Part shown: positions 6,752 through 15,646 of the stretch, in pieces
How the letters are laid out: every line of letters begins with the position of its first letter
Position numbering within the stretch: position 1 is the stretch's first letter
Made by a program: the position numbers and the translations under genes
The notes under the pieces: model-generated
Database searches by the model: none
Told to the model about the DNA's origin: nothing
Seen by the model: the letters and a program-made list of their open reading frames with translations, nothing else
Assembly: GCF_002897035.1 (NCBI RefSeq)
Contig: NZ_BAUX01000004.1
Location: 124,001 to 188,000 of the forward strand
Source: Methylopila sp. Yamaguchi
GTDB lineage: Bacteria > Pseudomonadota > Alphaproteobacteria > Rhizobiales > Methylopilaceae
Reading direction: 5' to 3'
DNA length: 64,000 bases

Positions 6752-9634
6752 ATGCGGGCTGGTTCCGAAAGCAACCTCACGTCCAGAGCATTCATCGATT
6801 ATGAGGCCGCGCTGCGCATGGCGGCCGGCGCCGACGCGCTTCAGGCGGCGAGCAACAAGATCACGGTCGAGAACGCCAAGCTCGGGAACCCGCCCAGCGA
6901 ATGGATGATCGACGGGATCGGCGACGACAACATCGTCGGCTTCGCGACCGATATCAGCGTCAACCGCGGGCAGACGGTAAGCTTCAAGATCCGGACGAAC
7001 TCGCTCAACTACCGGATCGACATCTACCGTCTCGGCTACTACGGCGGAAATGGCGCGCGGAAGGTGACCGCCATCCAGCGCCAGCTCGCGACCGCGCAGA
7101 TCCAGCCGAACCCCGGCGGAGATCCGACCATCGGCCTCGTGGACTGCGGCAACTGGGCGGTGTCGGCCACCTGGACCGTGCCGTCCGCCGAGGTGACGGG
7201 GCTCTACATCGCCAAGCTCGTCCGGCAGGACGCCACGCCCGGCGTCAACCACATCCCCTTCGTCGTGCGCGACGACGGCGTGGCGAGCGACCTGTTGTTC
7301 CAGACCTCCGACACCACCTGGTGCGCCTACAACTCCTGGGGCGGATACAGCCTCTATGGCGGCGATCTGCCGGCCTTCCGCGCCTATAAGGTGAGCTACA
7401 ACCGGCCCTACAACACCCGCGGCTACGACTTCCAGAGCGGGCCGCAGGATTGGATTTTCGGCGTCGAATACCCGATGATCCGTTGGCTCGAGCGCAATGG
7501 CTATGACGTCTCCTACTCCACCGGCGTCGACAGCGACCGGCGCGGCGGCGAGATCCTGCTCCACAAGATCTTCCTGTCGGTCGGCCATGACGAGTACTGG
7601 TCCGGACCGCAGCGCGCCAATGTCGAGGCGGCGCGCGACGCCGGGGTGAACCTCGCCTTCTTCAGCGGCAACGAGTGCTATTGGAAGACCCGCTGGGAAT
7701 CGAGCGTGGCCGGCCCGGCGACGCCCTACCGTACGCTCGTCTGCTACAAAGAGAGCCGCGCCAACGCCAAGATCGACCCGTCGCCGACTTGGACGGGCAC
7801 ATGGCGGGACCCCCGGTTCTCGCCGCCCTCCGACGGCGGACGGCCGGAAAATGCGCTGACCGGCACGATCTTCCAGGTCGACAGCTATCGGCTCGACACG
7901 ATCAAGGTTCCCTACGAGCACTCCCGCTTCCGGTTCTGGCGCAACACCAGCTTCGCCGGCTTGCCGTCCGGGCAGACCGGGTCGCTGGTGAAGAACTACC
8001 TCGGTTATGAATGGGACGAGGACCGCGACAACGGCTTTCGGCCGGGCGGCCTGATCGACCTGTCGCAGACCGCACGCAACGTCACGACCTACCTGCGCGA
8101 CTACGGCTCGACCATCGGCGCGGCGACCGCCACCCACAGCCTGACGCTCTACCGCGCGCCGAACGGCGGGGGGCTCGTGTTCGGGGCGGGGACCGTCTAC
8201 TGGGCCTGGGGTCTCGACTCCAACCACGACAACGAAGCGACGCCCGTCGATCTCAACGTGCAGCAGGCGACGGTGAACCTGCTGGCCGACATGGGGGTCC
8301 AGCCCGCCACGCCGCAGGCTGACGTCGTCGTGACCCCTGCGTCCAGCGACGTAACGCCGCCCGTCTCGACGATCACGTCGCCGGCCGTCGGGGCGCGCGC
8401 GCGGGAAGGCCAGCGCGTCGTCGTGCGGGGCACGGCGTCCGACGTGGGCGGCGTGGTGGCGGGGGTCGAGGTGTCGATGGACAACGGCGTCACCTGGAAC
8501 AAGGCGAGCGGCCGCGCGTCCTGGACCTTCGCCTGGAACGCTCAGGCGCCGGGAAGCTACGTCATCCGCTCGCGGGCCACCGACGACAGTTGCAACACCG
8601 AGACGCCGTCGGCCGGCCGCACGCTTACGGTCCTCGCGCCGACGACGGAGAGTCTCTGGACCTACGCCGACGCGCCGACAAACCCTTTTGTCGAAGACAC
8701 GACCCCGGTCGAGCTCGGCTTGCGGTTCGTGCCGGCGGTGTCCGGGAAGGTCACGGGCGTCCGCTTCTACAAGGGAGATCTCAACGTCGGCGTCCACACG
8801 GCGCGGCTCTGGACGGCCGCCGGCGCGTCGCTCGGCTCGGCCACCTTCGCCAATGAAACCCTGCGCGGCTGGCAGCAGGTGCTGTTCGCCACGCCCATCG
8901 ATGTGACGGCTGGGACGCCTTACGTCGTCTCCTACCACACGGACGCGTTCTACTCGGCCGATCCCGGCTACTTCGGCGTCCCCCGGGTGCGAGGAAATCT
9001 GACGGCGCCAGCGAGCGCGCCCGCCGCCTTGAACGGCGTCTTCGCCTATGGACCTGCGGGAACGTTCCCCGACTCCTCCTTCGACGGGACCAACTATTGG
9101 GTCGACCTCACCTTCGCGGCGGGGCCGCCCGCGCCTCCGATCGACGGCGAGACGCTGTTTCCGGATACGGCGACGCCCGCGGTCGTCACGGAGAACGACA
9201 CGACGCCGGTCGAGCTCGGCGTGCGCTTCCGGGCGAGCGTCGCGGGCGCCATCACCGGCATCCGCTTCTACAAAGGGCCCAGCAACGTCGGCCCTCACGA
9301 AGGCCGGCTGTGGAGCGCGGCGGGCGCGCAACTCGCCATGGTCACCTTCACGTCGGAGACCGGGAGCGGTTGGCAGACGGTCCTGTTCGCGACCCCGATA
9401 ACGATCACGGCGGGAACGACTTACGTCGCGTCCTACCACACGGCCGGCTTCTACTCGGCCGACGCCAACTACTTCGCAACGGCGCGCGTCAGCGGCTCGC
9501 TGACGGCCCCGGCCGACGCCCCGGGCGCGGCGAACGGCGTCTACCAATACGGCCCGAGCGGAACCTTCCCGACCCAAACCTTCTCGAAGACAAATTACTG
9601 GGTCGACGTCGTCTTCAAGCCGACCACGGCGTGA
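6752..9634 (+). CDS. N,N-dimethylformamidase-beta-like protein with two C-terminal DUF4082-type repeats
   Basis: About 960 residues from the ATG at 6752, which has GGGGGGCGAC just upstream; the frame is open back to 6476 with atypical composition. Residues about 40-530 match the DMFase large-subunit-like fold, with SVGHDEYWS (about 275-283) and FFSGNECYWKTRW (about 303-315). An Ig-like segment (about 535-630) follows, then two tandem DUF4082-type beta domains (about 640-790 and 803-960), each with TPVELGxRF, GxRFYKG and VxSYHT. There is no Sec signal peptide, so export, if any, would be non-Sec. The gene sits in a polysaccharide locus, so a carbohydrate or cell-surface role is inferred. The amidohydrolase reaction is not established for this branch. 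Confidence 0.75.
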   Translation: MRAGSESNLTSRAFIDYEAALRMAAGADALQAASNKITVENAKLGNPPSEWMIDGIGDDNIVGFATDISVNRGQTVSFKIRTNSLNYRIDIYRLGYYGGNGARKVTAIQRQLATAQIQPNPGGDPTIGLVDCGNWAVSATWTVPSAEVTGLYIAKLVRQDATPGVNHIPFVVRDDGVASDLLFQTSDTTWCAYNSWGGYSLYGGDLPAFRAYKVSYNRPYNTRGYDFQSGPQDWIFGVEYPMIRWLERNGYDVSYSTGVDSDRRGGEILLHKIFLSVGHDEYWSGPQRANVEAARDAGVNLAFFSGNECYWKTRWESSVAGPATPYRTLVCYKESRANAKIDPSPTWTGTWRDPRFSPPSDGGRPENALTGTIFQVDSYRLDTIKVPYEHSRFRFWRNTSFAGLPSGQTGSLVKNYLGYEWDEDRDNGFRPGGLIDLSQTARNVTTYLRDYGSTIGAATATHSLTLYRAPNGGGLVFGAGTVYWAWGLDSNHDNEATPVDLNVQQATVNLLADMGVQPATPQADVVVTPASSDVTPPVSTITSPAVGARAREGQRVVVRGTASDVGGVVAGVEVSMDNGVTWNKASGRASWTFAWNAQAPGSYVIRSRATDDSCNTETPSAGRTLTVLAPTTESLWTYADAPTNPFVEDTTPVELGLRFVPAVSGKVTGVRFYKGDLNVGVHTARLWTAAGASLGSATFANETLRGWQQVLFATPIDVTAGTPYVVSYHTDAFYSADPGYFGVPRVRGNLTAPASAPAALNGVFAYGPAGTFPDSSFDGTNYWVDLTFAAGPPAPPIDGETLFPDTATPAVVTENDTTPVELGVRFRASVAGAITGIRFYKGPSNVGPHEGRLWSAAGAQLAMVTFTSETGSGWQTVLFATPITITAGTTYVASYHTAGFYSADANYFATARVSGSLTAPADAPGAANGVYQYGPSGTFPTQTFSKTNYWVDVVFKPTTA

Positions 9635-9772
9635 CGGGGGCGTGCGGACTACCGCTTTGGAGGCCCCGCCTCCGCCGAAGGGGCGCGTGGCGACAGCCGC
9701 GCGCCCGCGGCTAGCCTTCCTCGCGCCGGAACGCCCATCGCGGGCGGCCAGAGAGCGGGACACGTCAACGCC

Positions 9773-10798
9773 ATGGCCGTCGTCGACATCGCAATCCCTT
9801 GCTATCGCTACGGCCATTACCTCAAGGACTGCATCGAGAGCGTACAGGCGCAGTCGCTGCGCGACGTCCGCATGCTCATCATCGACGACGCCTCGCCGGA
9901 CGATTCCGCCGAAGCGGCGCGCGCGCTGGCCGCGGGCGATCCCCGCATCGAGGTGATCGTCCACGAACGGAACCGGGGCGCGCTCGCGACCTACGACGAG
10001 GGCATCGCCTGGGCGACCGCCCCCTACCTGCTCTTGCTGTCGGCGGACGACTTCCTCGCCCCGGGCGCGCTGGCGCGGGCGGCCGCCGTCATGGACGCCC
10101 ACCCCAAGGTGGCGCTCACCTACGGCAGGAGCGTCGACCTGCACGAGGACGATCCCGAGCCGACATTCTCGGACCCGGACGCGCCGCCCCAGTGGCGCGT
10201 GAGATCGGGCGAGGCGTTCATCCAAGAGCATTGCGAAAAGGTCAGAAACCTGGTCCCGACGCCGGCGGCGATCGTCCGCACCTCGGTTCAGAAGAGGGTC
10301 GGCGGCTACGACCGAAACTTGCCTCACGCCGGCGACATGGAGATGTGGATGCGGCTCGCGGCCTATGGCGACGTCGCTGATACGCCGTTGACGCAGGCGG
10401 TCTACCGCCTGCACGGCTCCAACATGTCGCGCGCCTACTACGCGCGGATTCTCGTCGACTACGAACAGCGCGCGCTCGCCTTCGACACGCTGTTCAAGCA
10501 TCACGGACCTCGCATCCCGAACGCCCGGCGGCACCATGCCCTGGCGCGGCGTCGGCTCGCGGAGGCCGCCTACTGGACGGGCGTCGCTCGATGCTGCCGG
10601 GGCGACATGGCGATCGGCCGCGACGTGCTCGGCTTCGGCTTCGCGCTCCGCCCGCGGATGCGCCTGCTGCCCCCCGTCGGCCAGCTGTTCCGACACGAAC
10701 GGCTGGACCGGAAGATCGCAAGCGTCATCAACGACGGCTTGCGCCGGCTGGCGCTGCGAGCGGGGCTCGTTCCGCAGCAGTCGGCGAAGGGGCCGTGA
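9773..10798 (+). CDS. GT2 family glycosyltransferase
   Basis: 341 residues. VVDIAIPCYRYGHYLKDCIE and MLIIDDASPDDS form the GT2 nucleotide-binding half. LLLSADDFLAPGAL at about 87-100 carries the DxD equivalent, and HAGDMEMWMRLAAYGDV is the acceptor-side ED motif region. The C-terminus has the LARRRLAEAAYW helix shared with the degenerate paralogue at 5463-6410. ATG at 9773 follows a 138-bp gap after the DUF4082 protein, and the next gene starts 7 nt after the stop. Sugar and linkage unknown. Confidence 0.85.
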   Translation: MAVVDIAIPCYRYGHYLKDCIESVQAQSLRDVRMLIIDDASPDDSAEAARALAAGDPRIEVIVHERNRGALATYDEGIAWATAPYLLLLSADDFLAPGALARAAAVMDAHPKVALTYGRSVDLHEDDPEPTFSDPDAPPQWRVRSGEAFIQEHCEKVRNLVPTPAAIVRTSVQKRVGGYDRNLPHAGDMEMWMRLAAYGDVADTPLTQAVYRLHGSNMSRAYYARILVDYEQRALAFDTLFKHHGPRIPNARRHHALARRRLAEAAYWTGVARCCRGDMAIGRDVLGFGFALRPRMRLLPPVGQLFRHERLDRKIASVINDGLRRLALRAGLVPQQSAKGP

Positions 10799-10805
10799 CC
10801 CGCCT

Positions 10806-11816
10806 ATGACGCCGGCGATCAATTTTGTCGTCGACAGGTCCTCGGCGCAGATGGCGCGCTTGCGGGCCGTCAGCTCGATGGGCGACTGCTTCGAGCGGAC
10901 GCCGGACCTCGCCGCCGGCATCTCGTCGCACGGCGATCTCTGCTGGTGCCTGCAGAGCTACCTGATCCTGGCGGAGCAAGGCCAGCTCACCGTGCGATGC
11001 TCCAACGTCCTGCGCCGGGACGCGATCAACGTCGTGCATTCGGCGCATCTCGCCCGCATCGGCGGCTCGGCCGACGCTTTCGTCGTCTGCGCGCGCGCGG
11101 ATTTCCCGGCTCGGCGCTGGGCGCATCATCATCTCGTACAAAACCGGCTGCAGGCGGGCGCCGGCGCGACCTACCTGCCCCTCTGGCCCCAACCTCGGCT
11201 GAAGAGGCGCAACCCTGAGCGCCGGGGCGTCGAGCGCGTCGCCTACGTCGGGCAGACCTTCAACGGCAACCTGGCCCTCAACGAGCGCGAATGGCGGCGG
11301 GCCTTCGAGGGCGTCGGCGTCGACTTCGTGGTTCCCCACGCCAGCGCCTGGAACGACGTGAGCGAGATCGACGTGCTGATCGGCGTCCGCAGCTTCGATC
11401 GCCGGACCTATCCCGGCAAGCCCCCCAGCAAGCTCGTCAACGCCTGGCTCGCCGAGGCGCCCTTCATCGGGGGCTTCGATTCCGCCTATGCGCAGGTCGG
11501 AACGCCGGGCATGGACTACATTCGCGTCGAAAGGCTGGAGGACGCGGTGGCCGCGGTCGACCGGCTGAGGCGACGGCCCCAGGACTACCGCCGCTTCGTC
11601 GCCAACGGCGTGGCCCGGGGGCGCGCTTTCACCCGCGAGCGGATCGCCGAGCTCTGGGTCGAGGCCCTCAGCGGCGAGATCGCCGAGCGCTACGATCAGT
11701 GGCTGCGGCGGGAGGAGTTCGAGCGCGCGCGGTTCCACGTGTTGCGCGGTATCGGACGCGTCGAGGTGCGGTCCCGCGCGGCGGCGCGCCGGATTCGCTC
11801 CGCGCTGGGAGCCTGA
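10806..11816 (+). CDS. Glycosyltransferase-like protein (GT-B/CgeB-like)
   Basis: 336 residues from ATG 10806, 7 nt after the GT2 stop; the frame is also open upstream inside the GT2 gene, but only as antisense-style sequence. It has alpha/beta character, with RVAYVGQTFNGNL opening a second Rossmann-like half and the C-terminal GVARGRAFTRERIAELWVEAL typical of GT-B enzymes that end in a domain-crossing helix. The conserved donor E-x7-E is not clear. It is probably a retaining glycosyltransferase of the same repeat-unit pathway. Family assignment is tentative. Confidence 0.6.
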   Translation: MTPAINFVVDRSSAQMARLRAVSSMGDCFERTPDLAAGISSHGDLCWCLQSYLILAEQGQLTVRCSNVLRRDAINVVHSAHLARIGGSADAFVVCARADFPARRWAHHHLVQNRLQAGAGATYLPLWPQPRLKRRNPERRGVERVAYVGQTFNGNLALNEREWRRAFEGVGVDFVVPHASAWNDVSEIDVLIGVRSFDRRTYPGKPPSKLVNAWLAEAPFIGGFDSAYAQVGTPGMDYIRVERLEDAVAAVDRLRRRPQDYRRFVANGVARGRAFTRERIAELWVEALSGEIAERYDQWLRREEFERARFHVLRGIGRVEVRSRAAARRIRSALGA

Positions 11817-11819
11817 CCA

Positions 11820-11834
11820 AGGGGCGGCGCCCCT
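11820..11834 (+). terminator. Short GC hairpin after the glycosyltransferase gene
   Basis: AGGGGC (11820-11825) pairs with GCCCCT (11829-11834) with a 3-nt loop, 3 nt after the stop codon. No T-tract follows, so at most it attenuates transcription toward galE. The remaining gap to 12041 has no supportable gene. Confidence 0.35.
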
Positions 11835-12041
11835 GTCCGAAAGGCGCAGAATGCAGATGGACGGCCGCCGGAAGGCGCGAGCTTCGGCGCAAAAGCGGGC
11901 GCCGCATCTACGCCGTTCGGCGACGAACGCCGGCCGCGCACGCCGAAGAGCGGAGGCGCGCGGGGAGGACACGCCGCTAGCGTGATCGGCGACGTCCGCG
12001 GCCTCGCGAGGAGGCCCACCGGCGCGGGCGCGGGAGCACCC

Positions 12042-13067
12042 ATGAAATCGTCAACCGTCCTCGTCACCGGCGGCGCCGGCTACATCGGCAGCCACATGAT
12101 CCTCGCGCTGCGCGACGCCGGACGCCCGGTCGTCGTGCTGGACGACCTGTCCACCGGGCTCGCCGAGGCCGTGCCGGCGGGCGTGCCCCTGGTGCGGGGA
12201 TGCGTCGGCGACGCCGACCTGGTGACGTCGATCGCCCGGACCTACCGCGTCAGCGCGATCGTGCACTTCGCGGGTTCGATCGTCGTTCCGGACTCGGTCG
12301 CCGACCCGCTGGCCTACTACCTCAACAACACCGTCCGCTCGCGGGAACTGATCGGCGCAGCAGTGGCGGCGGGCGTGCGGAACTTCGTGTTCTCCTCGAC
12401 CGCCGCCGTCTACGGCGAGGCCTCCTCGGAGCCGCTTGGGGAGGACGCGCCCCTGACCCCGGTCTCGCCCTACGGCGCTTCGAAGCTGATGACGGAACGC
12501 ATGCTCGCGGACGCCGGCGCGGCCTACGGCCTGCGCTACGCGGTGCTGCGTTACTTCAACGTCGCCGGCGCCGATCCTCTCGGCCGGGCCGGCCAGTCCG
12601 GCGCCCGGGCGACCCACCTGATCAAGCTCGCGGCGCAGGCGGCCGTCGGCCTTCGCTGGGGGCTCGATTGCTTCGGCGACGACTATCCGACGCGGGACGG
12701 CACCTGCGTGCGCGACTACGTCCACGTCTCGGACCTTGTTCAGGCCCACATGCTCGCGCTCCAACATCTCGATGAGGGCGGCGAAAACCTCGTGGCGAAC
12801 TGCGGCTATGGGCGCGGCGCGTCGGTCCGTGAGGTGATCGACGCGGTAAAGCGCGCGTCCGGCGTGGATTTCCCTGTGCGGCCCGCGGCGCGGCGGGCCG
12901 GCGATCCGGCGGCGCTGGTCGCCGACCCTTCGCGGATCCGCGAGATCCTCGGCTGGGTGGCCCAGCACGACGATCTCGACAGCATCGTCGCAAGCGCGCT
13001 CGCCTGGGAGCGCCGTCTTGGGGAGGCGCGAGAGCCGGCGTTCGCGGCCGCGATGGAGCATGCCTAG
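12042..13067 (+). CDS. galE: UDP-glucose 4-epimerase
   Basis: 341 residues, extended SDR. GGAGYIGSH (10-18) binds NAD, D34 ends strand 2, S120, Y144 and K148 (SPYGASK) form the catalytic triad, and GDDYPTRDGTCVRDYVHVSD at 212-231 is the GalE signature. It interconverts UDP-Glc and UDP-Gal (or the HexNAc pair), supplying activated galactose for the polymer. ATG at 12042 has GGGAG 6 nt upstream; an in-frame start at 11982 lacks this. Its last codons overlap the start of the beta-helix gene by 8 nt. Confidence 0.92.
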   Translation: MKSSTVLVTGGAGYIGSHMILALRDAGRPVVVLDDLSTGLAEAVPAGVPLVRGCVGDADLVTSIARTYRVSAIVHFAGSIVVPDSVADPLAYYLNNTVRSRELIGAAVAAGVRNFVFSSTAAVYGEASSEPLGEDAPLTPVSPYGASKLMTERMLADAGAAYGLRYAVLRYFNVAGADPLGRAGQSGARATHLIKLAAQAAVGLRWGLDCFGDDYPTRDGTCVRDYVHVSDLVQAHMLALQHLDEGGENLVANCGYGRGASVREVIDAVKRASGVDFPVRPAARRAGDPAALVADPSRIREILGWVAQHDDLDSIVASALAWERRLGEAREPAFAAAMEHA

Positions 13068-15459
13068 CCGCGCTCTGGGGAAACTCTGCGGCGCGGGCCT
13101 GGTCATGGGTCTCGCCTTCGCCGCGGTGGTCGCAGCCCTTCAGGTCGTGGGGGAGGGAACCGGGCAGGCCGCCGTCGCGCCTCGCCCGCCTCCGCTGCTT
13201 CCGCCGGGCGCCGACCCCTACAATCCGCCATTCGCGCTTGAGGGCGGGAGCGGCCCTGCGATCGGCGACGGCCTGCGGACCGCCGGCCCCGGCGAGACGG
13301 TGACGCTTGCCGGATCCGACTTCGCCGCCGGCACGGTTTTCGAGGTCTTCAGCCAGGCGAGGGGTCGGGCCGGCGCCGTCGTCCGCCTCGCGCCCGACTA
13401 TGTGGGGCCGGCGGCGGCGACGCTCGCGCTGCCATCCTCGCTCCCGGTCGGAGCGATGCACCTGCTGCGCGCGCGTTCCGCGAAGGGCTATGGGCCGGCC
13501 TTCGCGATCAACCGCACGGAGACCTGGTGGCTTGGTCCCGACGCCGCGGCGGCCGGCGAGCGGTTCGCCGTGTACGGCCGCAACCTCTCCGATCCCGACG
13601 GCTCGCGCGCGGCGATTTACCTGAAGACCGCCGCCAACGACGGTCGGTTCTTGCCAATTGTGACCGCCAATCCCTACCGCGTCGAGGTTCGGACGCCGGC
13701 GCTGCCGCCCGGCTCCTATGAGGTCTGGGCGCACAATGGCCGCGGCGGCCGGCTGGGCTGGAGCGGCCCTCTGACGTTGAAGATCCGAGCCGCGCCGGTC
13801 TGGTCAAAACACGCGCGGACCGTGGTCGATGTGGCGGACTTCGGAGCCCGCGGCGACGGCGCCAGCGACGACGGCGCCGCGATCGAGGCGGCGCTCGATG
13901 CTGCGGAGCGGGCGGCGCCGAGCACCTTGCGGTTCGGGCGGGGCGTTTACCTCTCGCGGCGAAGCTTCCGCGCGCCCTCCGGCGTCCGCTGGCTCGGCGT
14001 GGGGCGAGACGCGACCGCGCTCAGGCTTGCGGCGCGGCTCGACGCCCAGGGCTTCCTCTATGCGGGCGGCGATGTTCGCGACGTCGCGTTCGAGGCCCTC
14101 ACGATCGACGCTGATCGGCGGGTGTCGGCGCAGGATCGCGCGCTGATCGCGCTCGGCGGCGCGCGGATCCGCATCGCCGACTCCCGTCTCAACTCCTGGG
14201 GCGGCGAGACGTTGCGGATCACCGCCCGCGCCCTCGTGATCGACCGCAACGAGATCACCGGCGCCGGCAGCTTCCTTGGGGTGAGCGAGCAGGTCTTCGC
14301 GACCGGCAACGTCTTCCGCATGACCAGCGACGCCGAGGCCGCGGTCACCAGCTGGGGCGGGCGAGGGCTCGCGCTCATCGGCAACCTGCTCGTCAACGCC
14401 GATCCTTCGCGCGCCGACGGGTCGGGCATCGGCCGCCTGTTCGTGGCCCAGGGCCACTTCGGCAGCGTCCGCGACGCCTACTTCAGCGGCAACGAGACGC
14501 GCAACGCCGCGCCGCGCGACTGCGCGGCGGTCGATTGCAACAAGGGCGAACAGATCATCTTCGAGTTCGGCGGCGTGGCCCTTCTCGGCCGCGCCTCCGC
14601 GCTGTCGCCGACCACGGTGACGATCCCCCGACTTTCGCCCGCGCCCGGAGCGACCCGCGGCGACGTGGTGATCGCGGCCGGCCGCGGGGCGGGGCAGCGG
14701 CGCCGCGTTCTGTCGATCGAGGGCCACGTGGTGACCTTCGACCGTCCTTGGACGGTGCAGCCCGACCGGACGAGCAGCCAGTTTTACGTCACTCCCGTGG
14801 CCGAGCGGGCTGTGGTCTACCGCAACCGGTTTCAGGGCCGGAAGACCTACGCAGCGCATGACTCGAACTCGACCGCCGTGCTCGTCTGGGGCCTGTGCTT
14901 CGACATGGTCGTCGCCGACAACGACATCTCGCGCATGCGCCATGGCGTCATGGCGGCCGCGACTTCGGGGACGCCGCAGGACAGCGTGTCCGCCCCGTTC
15001 TTCACGCTGGTGGAAGGCAACCGCATCCGCGCGGTCAACAACGGGATCTACACCGGGCTGACCTTCGGCTACGACAGCCACCCCGATGTGCTCGGCGGCG
15101 TTGGAAACGTGTTCCGGCGGAATGACATCCGCGACGTCGCCCACATCGGTCTGGCGACGGACCTGTGGGACAGCCGCGGCGGCGACGTCATCGCGCCGGT
15201 GTTCGAGCGTAACCGCGTCCTAGGCGCGCCTTACGGCATGGTGACGGGCCTCAAGCTCATCTGGGCGGGGCGTCTGTTCCGCAGCGTTCCGTCGGGGAGA
15301 GGCCGGTTGCTCGGCGCCGGCCTGCGCGGCAACGTCTTCGTGCGCGGCCCGCTGCTGAGCCCTGGATCCATCGGCTACTGGGCCGGCCGCGGCGTCCTTT
15401 GGAGCACCCGGGGCGACCGCTGGAGCGGCTTCCGGGCGGGCAACGGCCCGGCGCCCTAG
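13060..15459 (+). CDS. Secreted right-handed beta-helix protein (pectate-lyase-3 type)
   Basis: 799 residues. An N-terminal signal peptide (about 1-33, GLVMGLAFAAVVAALQVV core) is followed by Ig/IPT-like beta domains (about 65-250). Then DFGARGDGASDDGAAIEAAL (about 262-281) is the classic start of pectate_lyase_3 helices, and Asn/Gly-rich parallel-beta-helix rungs (for example VIDRNEITGAG, RNDIRDVAHIG) run to about 740. ATG overlaps the end of galE (ATGCCTAG). Such proteins cut, bind or shape exported polysaccharide. The catalytic residues cannot be fixed by eye, so lyase, hydrolase or epimerase are all open. Confidence 0.75.
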   Translation: MPSRALGKLCGAGLVMGLAFAAVVAALQVVGEGTGQAAVAPRPPPLLPPGADPYNPPFALEGGSGPAIGDGLRTAGPGETVTLAGSDFAAGTVFEVFSQARGRAGAVVRLAPDYVGPAAATLALPSSLPVGAMHLLRARSAKGYGPAFAINRTETWWLGPDAAAAGERFAVYGRNLSDPDGSRAAIYLKTAANDGRFLPIVTANPYRVEVRTPALPPGSYEVWAHNGRGGRLGWSGPLTLKIRAAPVWSKHARTVVDVADFGARGDGASDDGAAIEAALDAAERAAPSTLRFGRGVYLSRRSFRAPSGVRWLGVGRDATALRLAARLDAQGFLYAGGDVRDVAFEALTIDADRRVSAQDRALIALGGARIRIADSRLNSWGGETLRITARALVIDRNEITGAGSFLGVSEQVFATGNVFRMTSDAEAAVTSWGGRGLALIGNLLVNADPSRADGSGIGRLFVAQGHFGSVRDAYFSGNETRNAAPRDCAAVDCNKGEQIIFEFGGVALLGRASALSPTTVTIPRLSPAPGATRGDVVIAAGRGAGQRRRVLSIEGHVVTFDRPWTVQPDRTSSQFYVTPVAERAVVYRNRFQGRKTYAAHDSNSTAVLVWGLCFDMVVADNDISRMRHGVMAAATSGTPQDSVSAPFFTLVEGNRIRAVNNGIYTGLTFGYDSHPDVLGGVGNVFRRNDIRDVAHIGLATDLWDSRGGDVIAPVFERNRVLGAPYGMVTGLKLIWAGRLFRSVPSGRGRLLGAGLRGNVFVRGPLLSPGSIGYWAGRGVLWSTRGDRWSGFRAGNGPAP

Positions 15460-15646
15460 GCGGCCGACGGGGCGCGGCGGCGCAAGGGGGCTCCCCGAAC
15501 GGCGTAGGCGCCCCGTTCAAACCCGAAGAACCCTCCTCCGAAGGAGCGATGCGCAACCGCCGCTTCATCCGCACGGTCCGGTTGGCGCGTCGGGGCCTGA
15601 GCTGTCCCCTGATCCCCGCCGCGTGGGTCGCGGTTGGGGAACGCGC
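15460..15646 (+). promoter_or_regulatory. Intergenic region with GC hairpins before the GT4 block
   Basis: 187 bp between the beta-helix and first GT4 gene. It has a CTCCTCCGAAGGAG dyad near 15533-15546 and further GC-rich self-complementary stretches. No gene or clear promoter motif is visible. It may separate the upstream unit from the GT4 block. Confidence 0.3.

Noticed and set aside
6719-10921. Antisense open frame of about 1400 codons on the minus strand
   Set aside because: High GC suppresses stop codons. The translation is Arg/Val/Asp-rich low complexity without motifs, and the plus strand holds clear genes.
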